Below are positions 33,849 through 42,981 of a DNA stretch of 64,000 bases, one piece after another. The translations under genes were made by a program, and so were the position numbers. The stretch's first letter is position 1. Each line of letters opens with the position of its first letter. A model generated the notes under the pieces. The model was not told where the DNA came from. It did not search any database and saw nothing but the letters and a program-made list of their open reading frames with translations. Source of the stretch: Actinoplanes flavus (GTDB lineage: Bacteria; Actinomycetota; Actinomycetes; Mycobacteriales; Micromonosporaceae); NCBI RefSeq assembly GCF_017592555.1, contig NZ_JAGFNS010000020.1:44968-108967 (forward strand), written 5' to 3'.

Positions 33849-35723
33849 GTGGCTTTGCTGGACACCGTTCGCGGCCCGGCCGATCTCAAGGCCCTGAGCG
33901 CTGATACGTTGCCGGCCCTCGCCGAGGAGATCCGGTCGTTCCTGATCGAGGCCGTCTCCCTCAGCGGCGGCCACCTCGGACCCAACCTCGGCGTCGTCGA
34001 GCTGACCATCGCGCTGCACCGGGTGTTCGACACCCCGCGCGACAGCATCCTGTGGGACACCGGCCATCAGACGTACGTGCACAAGCTGCTCACCGGCCGC
34101 AAGGACTTCAGCCGCCTTCGGGCCACCGGCGGCCTCTCCGGCTATCCCTCCCGGGCCGAGTCGGAGCACGACATCATCGAGAACTCGCACGCCTCCACCG
34201 CACTCGCCTGGGCGGACGGACTGGCCAAGGCTCACCGGCTCACCGATCGCCGCGACCGCCGGGTGATCGCCGTGGTGGGTGACGGCGCGCTCACCGGCGG
34301 CATGGCCTGGGAGGCGCTCAACAGCCTCGTCGACCAGCGACTTCCCGTCGTGATCGTGGTCAACGACAACGGCCGGTCGTACGCCTCGACCCGGGGTGGG
34401 CTCGCGCGGCATCTGGCGTCCCTGCGCACCGCCCGCGGTTACGAGGAGTTCCTCACCCTGGTCAAGCGGCTGCGGGAGATTCCGATGGCGGGAGCGCCCG
34501 TCTTCGACGTCATGCACGGGGTCAAGGCGGGGATCAAGGACGTCCTCGCCCCGCAGGGCCTGTTCCAGGATCTCGGGGTCAAGTACGTCGGCCCGGTCGA
34601 CGGGCACGACATCGCCGCGACGGAACGGGCCCTGCGCAGCGCCGCGGGATTCGACGGACCGGTCGTGGTGCACTGTGTCACCCGCAAGGGCAACGGGTTC
34701 CCGGCCGCCGAGCAGGACGAGCAGGACCGGATGCACGTCGTCGGGGCGCCGGTGACCGGCCCCAAGCCGACGGACTGGACCTCGGTCTTCGCCGACGAGA
34801 TGGTCCGCATCGGCGCGGAGCGTACCGACATCGTGGCCATCACCGCCGCGATGCTGGAGCCGGTCGGTCTGCGGACCTTCGCCGAGCGCTACCCGGACCG
34901 GGTGTTCGACGTGGGCATCGCCGAACAGCACGCCGTCACCTCGGCCGCCGGGCTCAGCCTGGGCGGGATGCATCCGGTGGTGGCGCTCTACGCGACCTTC
35001 CTCAACCGCGCGTTCGATCAGATCCTCATGGATGTCGCGTTGCACCGGTGCGGCGTGACCTTCGTGCTGGACCGGGCGGGGGTCACCGGTACGGACGGCC
35101 CCAGCCACAACGGCATGTGGGACCTGTCCCTGTTGCAGCTGGTCCCGTCGCTGCAGATCGCGGTGCCCCGGGACGCCACCCGGCTGCGTCTCCAGCTCCG
35201 CCAGGCGATCGGGGTGACGGACCGGCCCACGGTGATCCGCTATCCGAAGGGAGCCCTGCCCCCGGTCACCGAACCGGTCGGCACGGTCGGCACGGCGGAG
35301 ATCCTGGCCCGGCCGGACGGCGAGAGCACGGTGCTGATCGTGGCGGTGGGCCCGATGGCTCTCCCGGCGGTGGCGGCGGCACGGGATCTCGCCGGGGCGG
35401 GGATCGCCGCCACGGTCGTCGATCCCTGCTGGGTCAAGCCGCTCGACGCCGAACTGCTGAAGCTGGCCGAGGCCCACCGGCTCGTCGTGACGGTGGAGGA
35501 CAACGGCCGGGTCGCGGGCGTCGGCGCCGCGCTGGTGCAGGCCCTGCACGACGCCATGATCCACACACCGGTGCGGTGCCTGGCGCTGCCACAGGAGTTC
35601 CTCGCGCACGGCAGCCGGGCCGAGGTGCTGGCCCAGGCCGGGCTGACGGCCCAGGACATCGTCCGTGACGTGACCAACACCCTGCACCGGCTCGGCGCCG
35701 TGGCCGTGGAGGAGACACGATGA
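33849..35723 (+). CDS. dxs: 1-Deoxy-D-xylulose-5-phosphate synthase
   Basis: 624 residues from a GTG with AGAGGGAG upstream. It condenses pyruvate and glyceraldehyde-3-phosphate to DXP, the first committed MEP-pathway step, using thiamine diphosphate. Signatures: GGHLGPNLGVVELTIALH, the cofactor-binding GDGALTGGMAWEALN, and the glutamate-containing VFDVGIAEQHAVTSAAGL in the pyrimidine domain, followed by the C-terminal transketolase domain. Full length. It is a pathway-dedicated copy beside ispG, with ispH later in the cluster, and raises precursor supply; a housekeeping dxs is expected elsewhere. Confidence 0.97.
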   Translation: MALLDTVRGPADLKALSADTLPALAEEIRSFLIEAVSLSGGHLGPNLGVVELTIALHRVFDTPRDSILWDTGHQTYVHKLLTGRKDFSRLRATGGLSGYPSRAESEHDIIENSHASTALAWADGLAKAHRLTDRRDRRVIAVVGDGALTGGMAWEALNSLVDQRLPVVIVVNDNGRSYASTRGGLARHLASLRTARGYEEFLTLVKRLREIPMAGAPVFDVMHGVKAGIKDVLAPQGLFQDLGVKYVGPVDGHDIAATERALRSAAGFDGPVVVHCVTRKGNGFPAAEQDEQDRMHVVGAPVTGPKPTDWTSVFADEMVRIGAERTDIVAITAAMLEPVGLRTFAERYPDRVFDVGIAEQHAVTSAAGLSLGGMHPVVALYATFLNRAFDQILMDVALHRCGVTFVLDRAGVTGTDGPSHNGMWDLSLLQLVPSLQIAVPRDATRLRLQLRQAIGVTDRPTVIRYPKGALPPVTEPVGTVGTAEILARPDGESTVLIVAVGPMALPAVAAARDLAGAGIAATVVDPCWVKPLDAELLKLAEAHRLVVTVEDNGRVAGVGAALVQALHDAMIHTPVRCLALPQEFLAHGSRAEVLAQAGLTAQDIVRDVTNTLHRLGAVAVEETR

Positions 35724-36853
35724 GCGTTGTCGGCATCGGCATGCCCAAGCCCCCGCCGCTGGAGTTGGCGCCCCGTCGCCGATCACGGCAGATCCGCGTC
35801 GGTGACGTGCCGGTGGGCGGGGACGCACCCGTCACCGTCCAGTCGATGACCACCACCGTGACGGCCGACGTCGGCAGCACCCTGCGGCAGATCGCCGAAC
35901 TGACCGCGGCGGGCTGCCAGATCGTCCGGGTGGCGTGCCCGTCGCAGGACGACGCCGACGCGCTCGCCACGATCGCCCGGCAGTCGCCGATCCCGGTGAT
36001 CGCCGACATCCACTTCCAGCCGCGTTACGTCTTCGCCGCGATCGCGGCCGGCTGTGGGGCGGTCCGCGTGAACCCGGGCAACATCAAGCAGTTCGACGAC
36101 AAGGTCGCGGAGATCGCCCGGGCGGCCGCGGACGCCGGTGTGCCGATCCGGATCGGGGTCAACGCGGGATCGCTCGACAAGCGCCTGCTGCGCAAGTACG
36201 GCCGGGCGACGCCGGAGGCCCTGGTCGAATCGGCGCTCTGGGAGTGTTCCCTGTTCGAGGAGCACGGGTTCCGGGACATCAAGATCTCGGTCAAGCACAA
36301 CGATCCGGTCGTCATGGTCTCGGCGTACCGGATGCTGGCCGAGCGCTGCGACTACCCGCTGCATCTCGGTGTCACCGAGGCCGGCCCGGCGTTCCAGGGA
36401 ACGATCAAGTCGGCCGTGGCGTTCGGCGCCCTGCTGGCCGAGGGCATCGGCGACACGATCCGGGTGTCGCTGTCCGCCCCTCCGGTCGAGGAGGTGAAGG
36501 TCGGCCTGCAGATCCTCGAGGCGCTGAACCTGCGCGAACGGGGTCTGGAGATCGTCTCGTGCCCGTCCTGCGGGCGGGCGCAGGTCGATGTCTACAAGAT
36601 GGCCGAGGAGGTCACGGCGGCGCTGGACGGCATGAACGTCCCGCTGCGCGTCGCCGTGATGGGCTGCGTCGTCAACGGTCCCGGCGAGGCGCGCGAGGCC
36701 GACCTCGGCGTCGCGTCGGGCAACGGTAAGGGCCAGATCTTCGTGGAGGGCCGGGTGGTGCGCACCGTGGCCGAGCCGCAGATCCCGGAGACGCTCATCG
36801 AAGAGGCCCTCAAACTCGCGAAACAGAGGGGCCACGAGATCCCCGAGATCTGA
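35720..36853 (+). CDS. ispG: 4-Hydroxy-3-methylbut-2-enyl diphosphate synthase (flavodoxin type)
   Basis: 377 residues, start overlapping the dxs stop (ATGA). It converts MEcPP to HMBPP with a [4Fe-4S] cluster. The N-terminal barrel (PVTVQSMTTT, RVACPSQDDADA, ADIHFQPRY, RVNPGNIK) and the C-terminal cluster-binding part (SCPSCGRAQVD, AVMGCVVNGPGEAREADLG) are complete, with the three Cys ligands present. It is the second of three MEP genes in the cluster. Confidence 0.97.
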   Translation: MSVVGIGMPKPPPLELAPRRRSRQIRVGDVPVGGDAPVTVQSMTTTVTADVGSTLRQIAELTAAGCQIVRVACPSQDDADALATIARQSPIPVIADIHFQPRYVFAAIAAGCGAVRVNPGNIKQFDDKVAEIARAAADAGVPIRIGVNAGSLDKRLLRKYGRATPEALVESALWECSLFEEHGFRDIKISVKHNDPVVMVSAYRMLAERCDYPLHLGVTEAGPAFQGTIKSAVAFGALLAEGIGDTIRVSLSAPPVEEVKVGLQILEALNLRERGLEIVSCPSCGRAQVDVYKMAEEVTAALDGMNVPLRVAVMGCVVNGPGEAREADLGVASGNGKGQIFVEGRVVRTVAEPQIPETLIEEALKLAKQRGHEIPEI

Positions 36854-36893
36854 GCCCGGCAGAGACGGCCGTACCGATCGGAAGGATGTCCGC

Positions 36894-38414
36894 ATGTCTT
36901 GGATGGCGCACCTGCTCGCCCGTGGCCGGGAGCGGTACGGCGACCGCACCGCGCTGATCGAACGGGACCGGCGACTCACCTACCGCGAGCTCGACCGGAG
37001 TACCGACAGCCTCGCCACGGCCTTGCAAGCCCGGGGCGTCGGGCACGGTGACCGCGTCGTGGTGATGTCCCACAACCGGATCGAGGTCCTGGAGACCTAC
37101 TTCGCGCTCGGAAAGATCGGCGCGGTCGCGGTGCCCGTCCACTACGGTCACGTCGCGGACGAGGTCGCCAGGGTGGTGGAGAACTGCGGCGCCCAGATGC
37201 TCATCGGCGAGCGCAACCTGCTGCCGCCGGCCGGCGCCGGCCGGCAGGTGCTCGCGTTCGACTCCGACGAGTATCGGGAGGCGACCACGTGCGCCCCGCG
37301 GGGTGCGCGGGTCGCGGTGAGCGACGAGGACCCCCTCTTCATTCTGCACACCTCGGCGACCACCGGGCCGCCCAAGGGGGTGGTGGTCCCGCACCGCTCC
37401 CTGCAGGCCATGTCCGTCGCCTATCTGGCCGACGTCCAGCCCGCCGACGACTGTGTCTTCCTGCACTGCGGCCCGCTGTCGCACGGCGCGGTGGTCATTC
37501 CCCTGGCCCACATGGCCGCGGGCGCGACCGTGATCCTGACCCGGATGTTCAGCCCGCCCGACTGCCTGGCCACGATCCGCCGGTCCGGTGTCACGCATCT
37601 GTTCGCCGTTCCCGAGATGATCCGCTTCCTGCTGCGCGCCGGCATGCCGATCCGCGGTCGGCTGCCCAGCCTCCGGGAGATCGTCTACGCCGCGGCGCCC
37701 ATGCCGCGGCAGCTCCTGCTGGAGGCCCACGCGGAGTTCGGATGCGGTTTCCGGCAGGTGTACGGCATCACGGAAGGCGGCGGCCCCATCGCCACCCTGT
37801 CGCCGGCCGACCACGACTACACCCCGGGCACCACCTCCGGACCGGCTGCCGTCGGCCGGAGTCTGCTCGGCGTCACCATTCGCAGTTTCCGGGCCGACGG
37901 CACCGAGCCGGATCCCGGATCCGTGGGCGAGCTCTGGGTGCGGACCCCGGCCCGCATGCTCGGCTACTGGGCGAAGCCGGACGAGACGGCGGAGATCCTC
38001 CGCGACGGCTGGCTACGGACCGGCGATCTCGGCACGGTCGACGACCGGGGATACGTCCACCTCACCGGCAGGGCCAAGGACGTGATCGTCCGGGGTGGCC
38101 AGAAGATCTTTCCCGCCGAGATCGAGACCGTCCTGCTGGGACATCCGGCGGTCCAGGAGGCCTGTGTCGTCGGGATCCCCGACGAGGACTGGGGCGAGGT
38201 GCCACTCGCCTATGTGACGGTGGCCGGCGAGGAACCGGCGCTCGTTCCGGCACTGCGGGACCGGCTGCGGGAGCGGCTCGCCCGCTACAAGCGCCCCGTC
38301 GACGTGCTGGTCCGAGCGGACCTGCCGCGTACGCCCATCGGCAAGATCGACCGGCGGGAGCTCCGCAGGCTGGCGGCGGAGGGTCAGCCGGCCAAGGAGA
38401 ACGCGAATCGGTGA
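36894..38414 (+). CDS. Acyl-CoA / aryl-CoA ligase (AMP-forming)
   Basis: 506 residues; ATG with GGAAGG upstream. All adenylation motifs are present: HTSATTGPPKGVVVPHR (second Gly of the usual TSGTTG replaced by Ala), YGITEGGGP, RTGDLGTVDDRGY, and the C-terminal Lys in TPIGKIDRREL, with the hinge KDVIVRGGQKIFPAEIE. It activates a carboxylic acid as AMP ester and CoA thioester. The likely use is to supply the acyl donor for the PapA-like acyltransferase at 59875. Whether the acid comes from the tryptophan-dioxygenase route cannot be told. It is the penultimate gene of the main operon. Confidence 0.9.
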   Translation: MSWMAHLLARGRERYGDRTALIERDRRLTYRELDRSTDSLATALQARGVGHGDRVVVMSHNRIEVLETYFALGKIGAVAVPVHYGHVADEVARVVENCGAQMLIGERNLLPPAGAGRQVLAFDSDEYREATTCAPRGARVAVSDEDPLFILHTSATTGPPKGVVVPHRSLQAMSVAYLADVQPADDCVFLHCGPLSHGAVVIPLAHMAAGATVILTRMFSPPDCLATIRRSGVTHLFAVPEMIRFLLRAGMPIRGRLPSLREIVYAAAPMPRQLLLEAHAEFGCGFRQVYGITEGGGPIATLSPADHDYTPGTTSGPAAVGRSLLGVTIRSFRADGTEPDPGSVGELWVRTPARMLGYWAKPDETAEILRDGWLRTGDLGTVDDRGYVHLTGRAKDVIVRGGQKIFPAEIETVLLGHPAVQEACVVGIPDEDWGEVPLAYVTVAGEEPALVPALRDRLRERLARYKRPVDVLVRADLPRTPIGKIDRRELRRLAAEGQPAKENANR

Positions 38415-38545
38415 TCGTGTCGCAGCGCGGCCCGGGTCAGGTCGTCGCCCGGTTCCCGCCCCGTCCCTGATTCCGCGCATGTCCCCACCGGTGCGGCGAC
38501 ATCCGGACGGCCGCGCCGGTTCCCCAGCAAAACTCAGGAGAATCG

Positions 38546-39991
38546 GTGGATACACGAACTCGCGCGCTGGCGTTGGACGATCCGATGACCAACCGCCGTT
38601 TCGCCGGCTCGGCGGCGGCCCGCCCCGGTGGTATCACGACGACGGAGGAGTTCCTCGCCTGGTTCGCCGAGCGGGAGCGGGCCCAGGAGCACGCGGTGAC
38701 CCGCATCCCGTTCGACCGTCTCTCGGGATGGTCGTTCGATCCGGGGAGCGGGAACCTGGCCCATTCCTCCGGGCGCTTCTTCACGATCGAAGGCCTGCAT
38801 GTCCGCACCGACCGCGAGTGGAGGAGCTCGTGGGACCAGCCCATCATGGTGCAGCCCGAGATCGGGATACTCGGCATCCTCGTCAAGGAGTTCGACGGTG
38901 TCCTGCACTGTCTCATGCAGGCGAAGATGGAACCCGGCAACATCAACGGCATCCAGCTGTCCCCCACCGTCCAGGCCACCCGCAGCAACTACAGCCGGGT
39001 GCACCGCGGTTCCGGCGTCAAGTACCTCGAGTACTTCACCGAGCCGGGGCGCCGTCGCGTGCTCGTGGACGTCCTGCAGTCCGAGCAGTGCGACGTGGTC
39101 CTGCACAAGCGCAACCGCAACATGGTCGTCGAGGTGCTCGACGACGGCCCCCCGCCGGACCCCGACTTCTGCTGGGTGACCCTGGGACTGATCCAGGATC
39201 TGCTGTCGCTGCCGAACGTGGTCAACATGGACACACGCACGGTGCTCTCCTGTCTTCCGGTCGCGACCGACGGCGACGCCACCGCGGCGCCCGGCCGCAG
39301 CCGTTTCGCGCGCGAGGTGCTGCACTCGCTGTCCTCCGGAGCTCAGCCGATGTGGACCACTCTGGAGGCCCTGCGCTGGCTGACCGATCAACGAGCGCGC
39401 CGGGAGCTGGTGCAGGAGCGGATACCGCTCGCCCGGGTCTGTGCGGGCGACTGGCGGCGGACGAGCACCGAGATCCACCACCGGGACGGGCGCTACTTCA
39501 AGGTGATCGCCGTCGACGTCCAATCCTCGGCGCGCGAGCTGCGCTCATGGACCCAGCCGCTGGTGGCACCGGTCAAGCCCGGCTTCCTGGGATTGCTGGT
39601 GGCCCGTTTCGACGGGGTGCTGCACGCGTTGATGCAGGCACGTGGCGCGGCCGGAACCCTCAACGGGCCGGAGTTGGCGCCGACCGTGCACTGCCAGCCG
39701 GACAACTATGCCGCCGTCCCCGAACGCAATCGCCCGAGGTACTTCCGCGAGTTGCTGTCCGCCGACCCGGCACGGGTGCGCTACGACGTCATGCTCTCCG
39801 AGGAGGGTGGCCGGCTCTACCACGCCGAGAACCGCTACCGCATCGTCGAGGCCGAGCCGGGCTATCCCCGCGCCGTCCCGCCGGGGTACTGCTGGCTCAC
39901 CTTTCACCAGCTGGGCCAGCTGCTGCTGCACAGCAACTACCTCACGGTGGAGGCGCGCACCCTGTTCGTCTGCGCCCAGGCAATACGGTGA
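38546..39991 (+). CDS. NDP-hexose 2,3-dehydratase
   Basis: 481 residues from a GTG (in-frame ATG codons follow). The protein is an internal duplication, as in the TylX3/EvaA/Gra27 family: EIGILGILVKEFDGVLHCL in the first half mirrors KPGFLGLLVARFDGVLHAL in the second, and each is followed by a LSPTVQATRSNY or LAPTVHCQPDNY segment. It removes water from NDP-4-keto-6-deoxyglucose to give the 3,4-diketo sugar, the committed step to 2-deoxysugars. It pairs with the 3-ketoreductase at 62916. It is the last gene of the main operon. Confidence 0.94.
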   Translation: MDTRTRALALDDPMTNRRFAGSAAARPGGITTTEEFLAWFAERERAQEHAVTRIPFDRLSGWSFDPGSGNLAHSSGRFFTIEGLHVRTDREWRSSWDQPIMVQPEIGILGILVKEFDGVLHCLMQAKMEPGNINGIQLSPTVQATRSNYSRVHRGSGVKYLEYFTEPGRRRVLVDVLQSEQCDVVLHKRNRNMVVEVLDDGPPPDPDFCWVTLGLIQDLLSLPNVVNMDTRTVLSCLPVATDGDATAAPGRSRFAREVLHSLSSGAQPMWTTLEALRWLTDQRARRELVQERIPLARVCAGDWRRTSTEIHHRDGRYFKVIAVDVQSSARELRSWTQPLVAPVKPGFLGLLVARFDGVLHALMQARGAAGTLNGPELAPTVHCQPDNYAAVPERNRPRYFRELLSADPARVRYDVMLSEEGGRLYHAENRYRIVEAEPGYPRAVPPGYCWLTFHQLGQLLLHSNYLTVEARTLFVCAQAIR

Positions 39992-40496
39992 GACACAACC
40001 CCGTAACAGATCGTATCAGATGCCGCAGACGGCCGAACTGGCCCGAACTCCGGGCAAGCCACCCCCGGCCACCTGGGCACTTGCCCGCTCTAGAGCGAAT
40101 CTGCGCTACGCTGCCATCGCCAGCAGCGGAAACATTTGTCATTGGCCGATGTAAATTTTCTCTAAAATGCCCAGTTAGATAACCACTTGCCCGTTCAGTG
40201 AGTTACGTCACATTAACTTGTGCTTCGTCGATCGAACAGGAACTTGTTAGCGTAGATCGAAGGTTGACTCGCCGACCGAAGGTAACGGTAAAGCGAGCCT
40301 GAGAACTTAGGCATGAACGGGGACGGGGAGATGCCTATCCATGCGCTCAACTCATCCGATTCGACGACGCCTTTCCGGGGCCGCACTCCGGCCCGCAATA
40401 GCCGGCCGTCCGCCTTATCGCCGCCGTGATTGACCCGCCGGTAGCTGCAACAAATATCGGTATGCACATGCACGGTTCAATTACGGTGGTGAAGAC
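39992..40496. other. AT-richer regulatory region before the SARP gene
   Basis: 505 bases, visibly lower in GC than the flanks around 40130-40270. It holds the 12-bp palindrome CGCTCTAGAGCG (40086-40097), two CGAAGGT heptamers (40258-40264 and 40277-40283) and a short leader ORF at its end. This is where the SARP promoter must lie. I see no convincing gene. Confidence 0.55.
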
Positions 40497-40500
40497 TTGA
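40462..40500 (+). promoter_or_regulatory. 12-codon leader ORF overlapping the SARP start
   Basis: An ATG at 40462 (and another at 40468) opens MHMHGSITVVKT, whose TGA overlaps the TTG start of the SARP gene (TTGA). The arrangement suggests translational coupling of a weakly initiated regulator. Confidence 0.42.
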
Positions 40501-41342
40501 GGTACGAGATTCTGGGCCGCGTCAGCATTACGGTCGACAACAAGAAAGTGTCGGCCGGCACCAACAAGATGGAGGTGCTGCTGCGCACCCTGTTGATTCG
40601 CAACGGCCAGGTCGTGTCCACCGATCAGTTGATACAGGAATTGTGGGGCGACAACCCGCCGGCCCGAGCGGTCGCGGCACTTCACGTCTACGTCTCCCAA
40701 TTGCGCAAGCTCCTGAAGAAGCTCGCCCGGAGTAACGACGTGATCACCACCCGTGCGCCGGGTTACGTCCTCGACCTGGGAAACGACCACCTCGACCTCA
40801 ACGAGCTCGTCGCCCTGTTCGAGCAGGGGCGGCAACGACTCGGCGCCGGTGATTTCGCGGCGGCGGCCGACATCCTCGGCAGAACGCTGGACCTGTTCCA
40901 GGAACCCATCCAGGCGTCCTCCTACGACGGACCGATCATGCGGGAGTTCGCGGACTGGGCCGAGGAGCTGCGCGTCGAATGCGTGGAACTGCTCGCCTGC
41001 GCTCTTCTGGGGTCTGACCAGGCCAATGCCGCGGTCCGCCTGCTCCACTCGCTGACCACGGAGTATCCCCTGCGGGAGAACCTCTACGCGTTCCTGATGG
41101 AGGCGCTCAGCCAGGCGGGCCGCCGGGCGGACGCACTGCAGGTCTACCGCACCGCGCGCAGCCGGATCCGCGACGAGCTGGGGCTCGAGCCGTGCCGGTT
41201 CCTGCAGGAGACGCAGGAGTTCATCCTCAAGGACCGGCACGACGAGCTCACCCTGCGCCGCGCGTCGGCGGCGGCGAGCTCGGGCACCGCGACTCCCGCC
41301 GGCCAGCACCCGCACTGGATACCCCACCACTGCGTCATGTGA
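40497..41342 (+). CDS. SARP-family transcriptional activator
   Basis: 281 residues from a TTG; no ATG or GTG in frame gives a better SARP N-terminus. Residues about 1-95 form the OmpR-like winged helix (MRYEILGRVSITVDNKKV ... STDQLIQELWGDNPP ... ALHVYVSQLRKLL ... GYVLDL), and about 100-245 the bacterial transcriptional activation domain (DLNELVALFEQG ... YPLRENLYAFLMEAL ... ALQVYRTARSRIRDELGLEP). SARPs of this size activate antibiotic clusters by binding direct repeats near promoters. It is the main cluster-situated activator here. The unusual start and overlapping leader suggest post-transcriptional control. Confidence 0.93.
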   Translation: MRYEILGRVSITVDNKKVSAGTNKMEVLLRTLLIRNGQVVSTDQLIQELWGDNPPARAVAALHVYVSQLRKLLKKLARSNDVITTRAPGYVLDLGNDHLDLNELVALFEQGRQRLGAGDFAAAADILGRTLDLFQEPIQASSYDGPIMREFADWAEELRVECVELLACALLGSDQANAAVRLLHSLTTEYPLRENLYAFLMEALSQAGRRADALQVYRTARSRIRDELGLEPCRFLQETQEFILKDRHDELTLRRASAAASSGTATPAGQHPHWIPHHCVM

Positions 41343-41570
41343 AACAGACGGTAAACGAACAGAAATCGTACGACGGCACCTGTCGCCGAACACCGGGCAT
41401 CTGAACCGTCGCGCCCGGAAAAGGGTGCACGCGGCCCACCCGCCGCCACCCTCGAATGCGCGGACCGGCTGCCACCGAAACCATGCCCACCGGCACTTCG
41501 CGATGGTCGCCGTCGGTGACCGGCACGACCAAGAACCGCTTTAGCGGCGACGTTTAGCATTTCGAGAGAT

Positions 41571-41584
41571 CCGGTCCGGACCGG
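41571..41584. promoter_or_regulatory. Palindrome upstream of ispH
   Basis: CCGGTCCGGACCGG is a perfect 14-bp palindrome 28 bases before the ispH start. It may be an operator or an mRNA-leader stem. The ACCCC-N9-GGGGT motif is not found in this promoter region. Confidence 0.35.
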
Positions 41585-41611
41585 ACGGTCCATCACCCAG
41601 CCGAGGGAGTC

Positions 41612-42736
41612 ATGGAACGCGACCAGTCAAGCGGGAGCGGCCCGGCGCACGCGATCGCCCGGAGAAAACGAACGGTGCTTGCCGAACCACGCGGTTTCTG
41701 CGCCGGAGTAGTCCGCGCGATAGCCATGGTCGAGAAGTCACTCGAAATACACGGGCCACCCGTCTACGTACGCAAAGAAATAGTTCACAACCAGTATGTC
41801 GTCGCCAGTCTCCAGCGCCGGGGCGCACGATTCGTCGATTCGGAGTCGGACGTTCCGGAAGGCGCCGTCTGCGTATTCTCCGCGCACGGCGTCTCCCCGC
41901 TCGTGCGCGACAACGCCGGCGCTCGTGGCCTTCGGGTGATCGACGCGACCTGCCCTCTCGTGTCGAGGGTCCACCAGCACGCGCGGCGCGGAGCCCGCGA
42001 CGGCCGGCTGGTGCTGCTCATCGGGCATGCCGACCATGAGGAGACGCAGGGCACCTACGGCGAGGCACCCGACCGCACGATCGTCATCGACACCGTCGAC
42101 GACGTCGACCGGACCGGGCTGCCGGCCGACACCCCGGTGACCTACCTGACGCAGACCACGCTCTCCGTGGACGAGACGGCCGAGGTGATCGACCGCATCA
42201 AGGCCAGGTTCACCGATGTCGTCGCACCCGGTACCGACACCATCTGCTACGCCAGCCAGAACCGGCAGAACGGCATCAAGTCACTGGCGAGCCGGTGCGA
42301 CCTGATCCTCGTGGTCGGTGCGCGGAACTCCAGCAACTCGTTGCGCATGGTCGACGTGGCCCGCGAGACCGGTACCCGGGCACATCTCGTACCGGATGCG
42401 GCGGACTTCGACGAGACCTGGCTGAAGGACGTGTGGACGGTCGGCGTCAGCTCCGGCGCCAGCGTGCCGGAGATCCTCGTGGAACGGCTGATCGACCGTC
42501 TCGCCCGGCTCGGATACGACGACATCAGCACCGACGTCACCTCGGTGGAAGACGTGAACTTCGCGGTGCCGTCGTTTCTGACCACCACCACAGCCGCACC
42601 ACCCGACCTCGTCGCCACCGAGGCGACCGAGATCGCCCACACCCCGGACACCCCGGCCGACCGCTCGGCGCGGCCGGACCACCACCGCCCGTACCAACGA
42701 CAAGGAGGAGAAGACGATGACCGCCGTCGGACCTGA
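41612..42736 (+). CDS. ispH: 4-Hydroxy-3-methylbut-2-enyl diphosphate reductase
   Basis: 374 residues. It makes IPP and DMAPP from HMBPP with a [4Fe-4S] cluster, the last MEP step. The three cluster Cys are in AEPRGFCAGVVRA, IDATCPLVSRVH and TDTICYASQNRQ; substrate His residues are in FSAHGVSP and IGHADHEETQGT. The Ala/Thr/Asp-rich tail after about residue 315 is not conserved and may result from the overlap with the next gene (20 bases). It starts the second rightward operon: ispH, LuxR, P450, SDR, glycosyltransferase. Confidence 0.96.
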   Translation: MERDQSSGSGPAHAIARRKRTVLAEPRGFCAGVVRAIAMVEKSLEIHGPPVYVRKEIVHNQYVVASLQRRGARFVDSESDVPEGAVCVFSAHGVSPLVRDNAGARGLRVIDATCPLVSRVHQHARRGARDGRLVLLIGHADHEETQGTYGEAPDRTIVIDTVDDVDRTGLPADTPVTYLTQTTLSVDETAEVIDRIKARFTDVVAPGTDTICYASQNRQNGIKSLASRCDLILVVGARNSSNSLRMVDVARETGTRAHLVPDAADFDETWLKDVWTVGVSSGASVPEILVERLIDRLARLGYDDISTDVTSVEDVNFAVPSFLTTTTAAPPDLVATEATEIAHTPDTPADRSARPDHHRPYQRQGGEDDDRRRT

Positions 42737-42941
42737 AGACATGCCTTCGCTCACCGCGCGACAGACCGAGGTGGTCCGGCTCGCCGCACTCGGCCTCACC
42801 GCCAAGGAGACCGCCCGGAAGCTCGGCATCTCGAAGACCACCGTGGACGAGCACCTCACCGAGGCACGGCGACGCGTCCGCGCCACCACGAAATCCCACC
42901 TCGTCGGCTGGGCCGTCGCCGCCGGGATCGTCTCCCGGTGA
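42717..42941 (+). CDS. Stand-alone LuxR-type helix-turn-helix protein
   Basis: 74 residues, consisting almost only of a GerE/LuxR DNA-binding domain: LTARQTEVVRLAALGLTAKETARKLGISKTTVDEHLTEARRRV. There is no receiver, PAS or ATPase domain. Its ATG lies inside the end of ispH after a strong AAGGAGGAG, so it is translated on the same transcript. A single-domain LuxR protein may bind DNA as a dimer or modulate the SARP. It is a candidate reader of the cluster motif, without direct evidence. Confidence 0.85.
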   Translation: MTAVGPEDMPSLTARQTEVVRLAALGLTAKETARKLGISKTTVDEHLTEARRRVRATTKSHLVGWAVAAGIVSR

Positions 42942-42981
42942 GGCGCACGGCTGTGGCGACCGACCGGGAAAGCGAGCGGAC

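Noticed and set aside
40258..40283. CGAAGGT direct repeats as a SARP binding site
   Set aside because: Start-to-start spacing is 19 bases, not the 11 or 22 expected of SARP heptamer repeats; kept only as a note.
40213..40473. Minus-strand frame of 86 codons in the SARP upstream region
   Set aside because: No family likeness and no clear ribosome site; lies in a promoter region.
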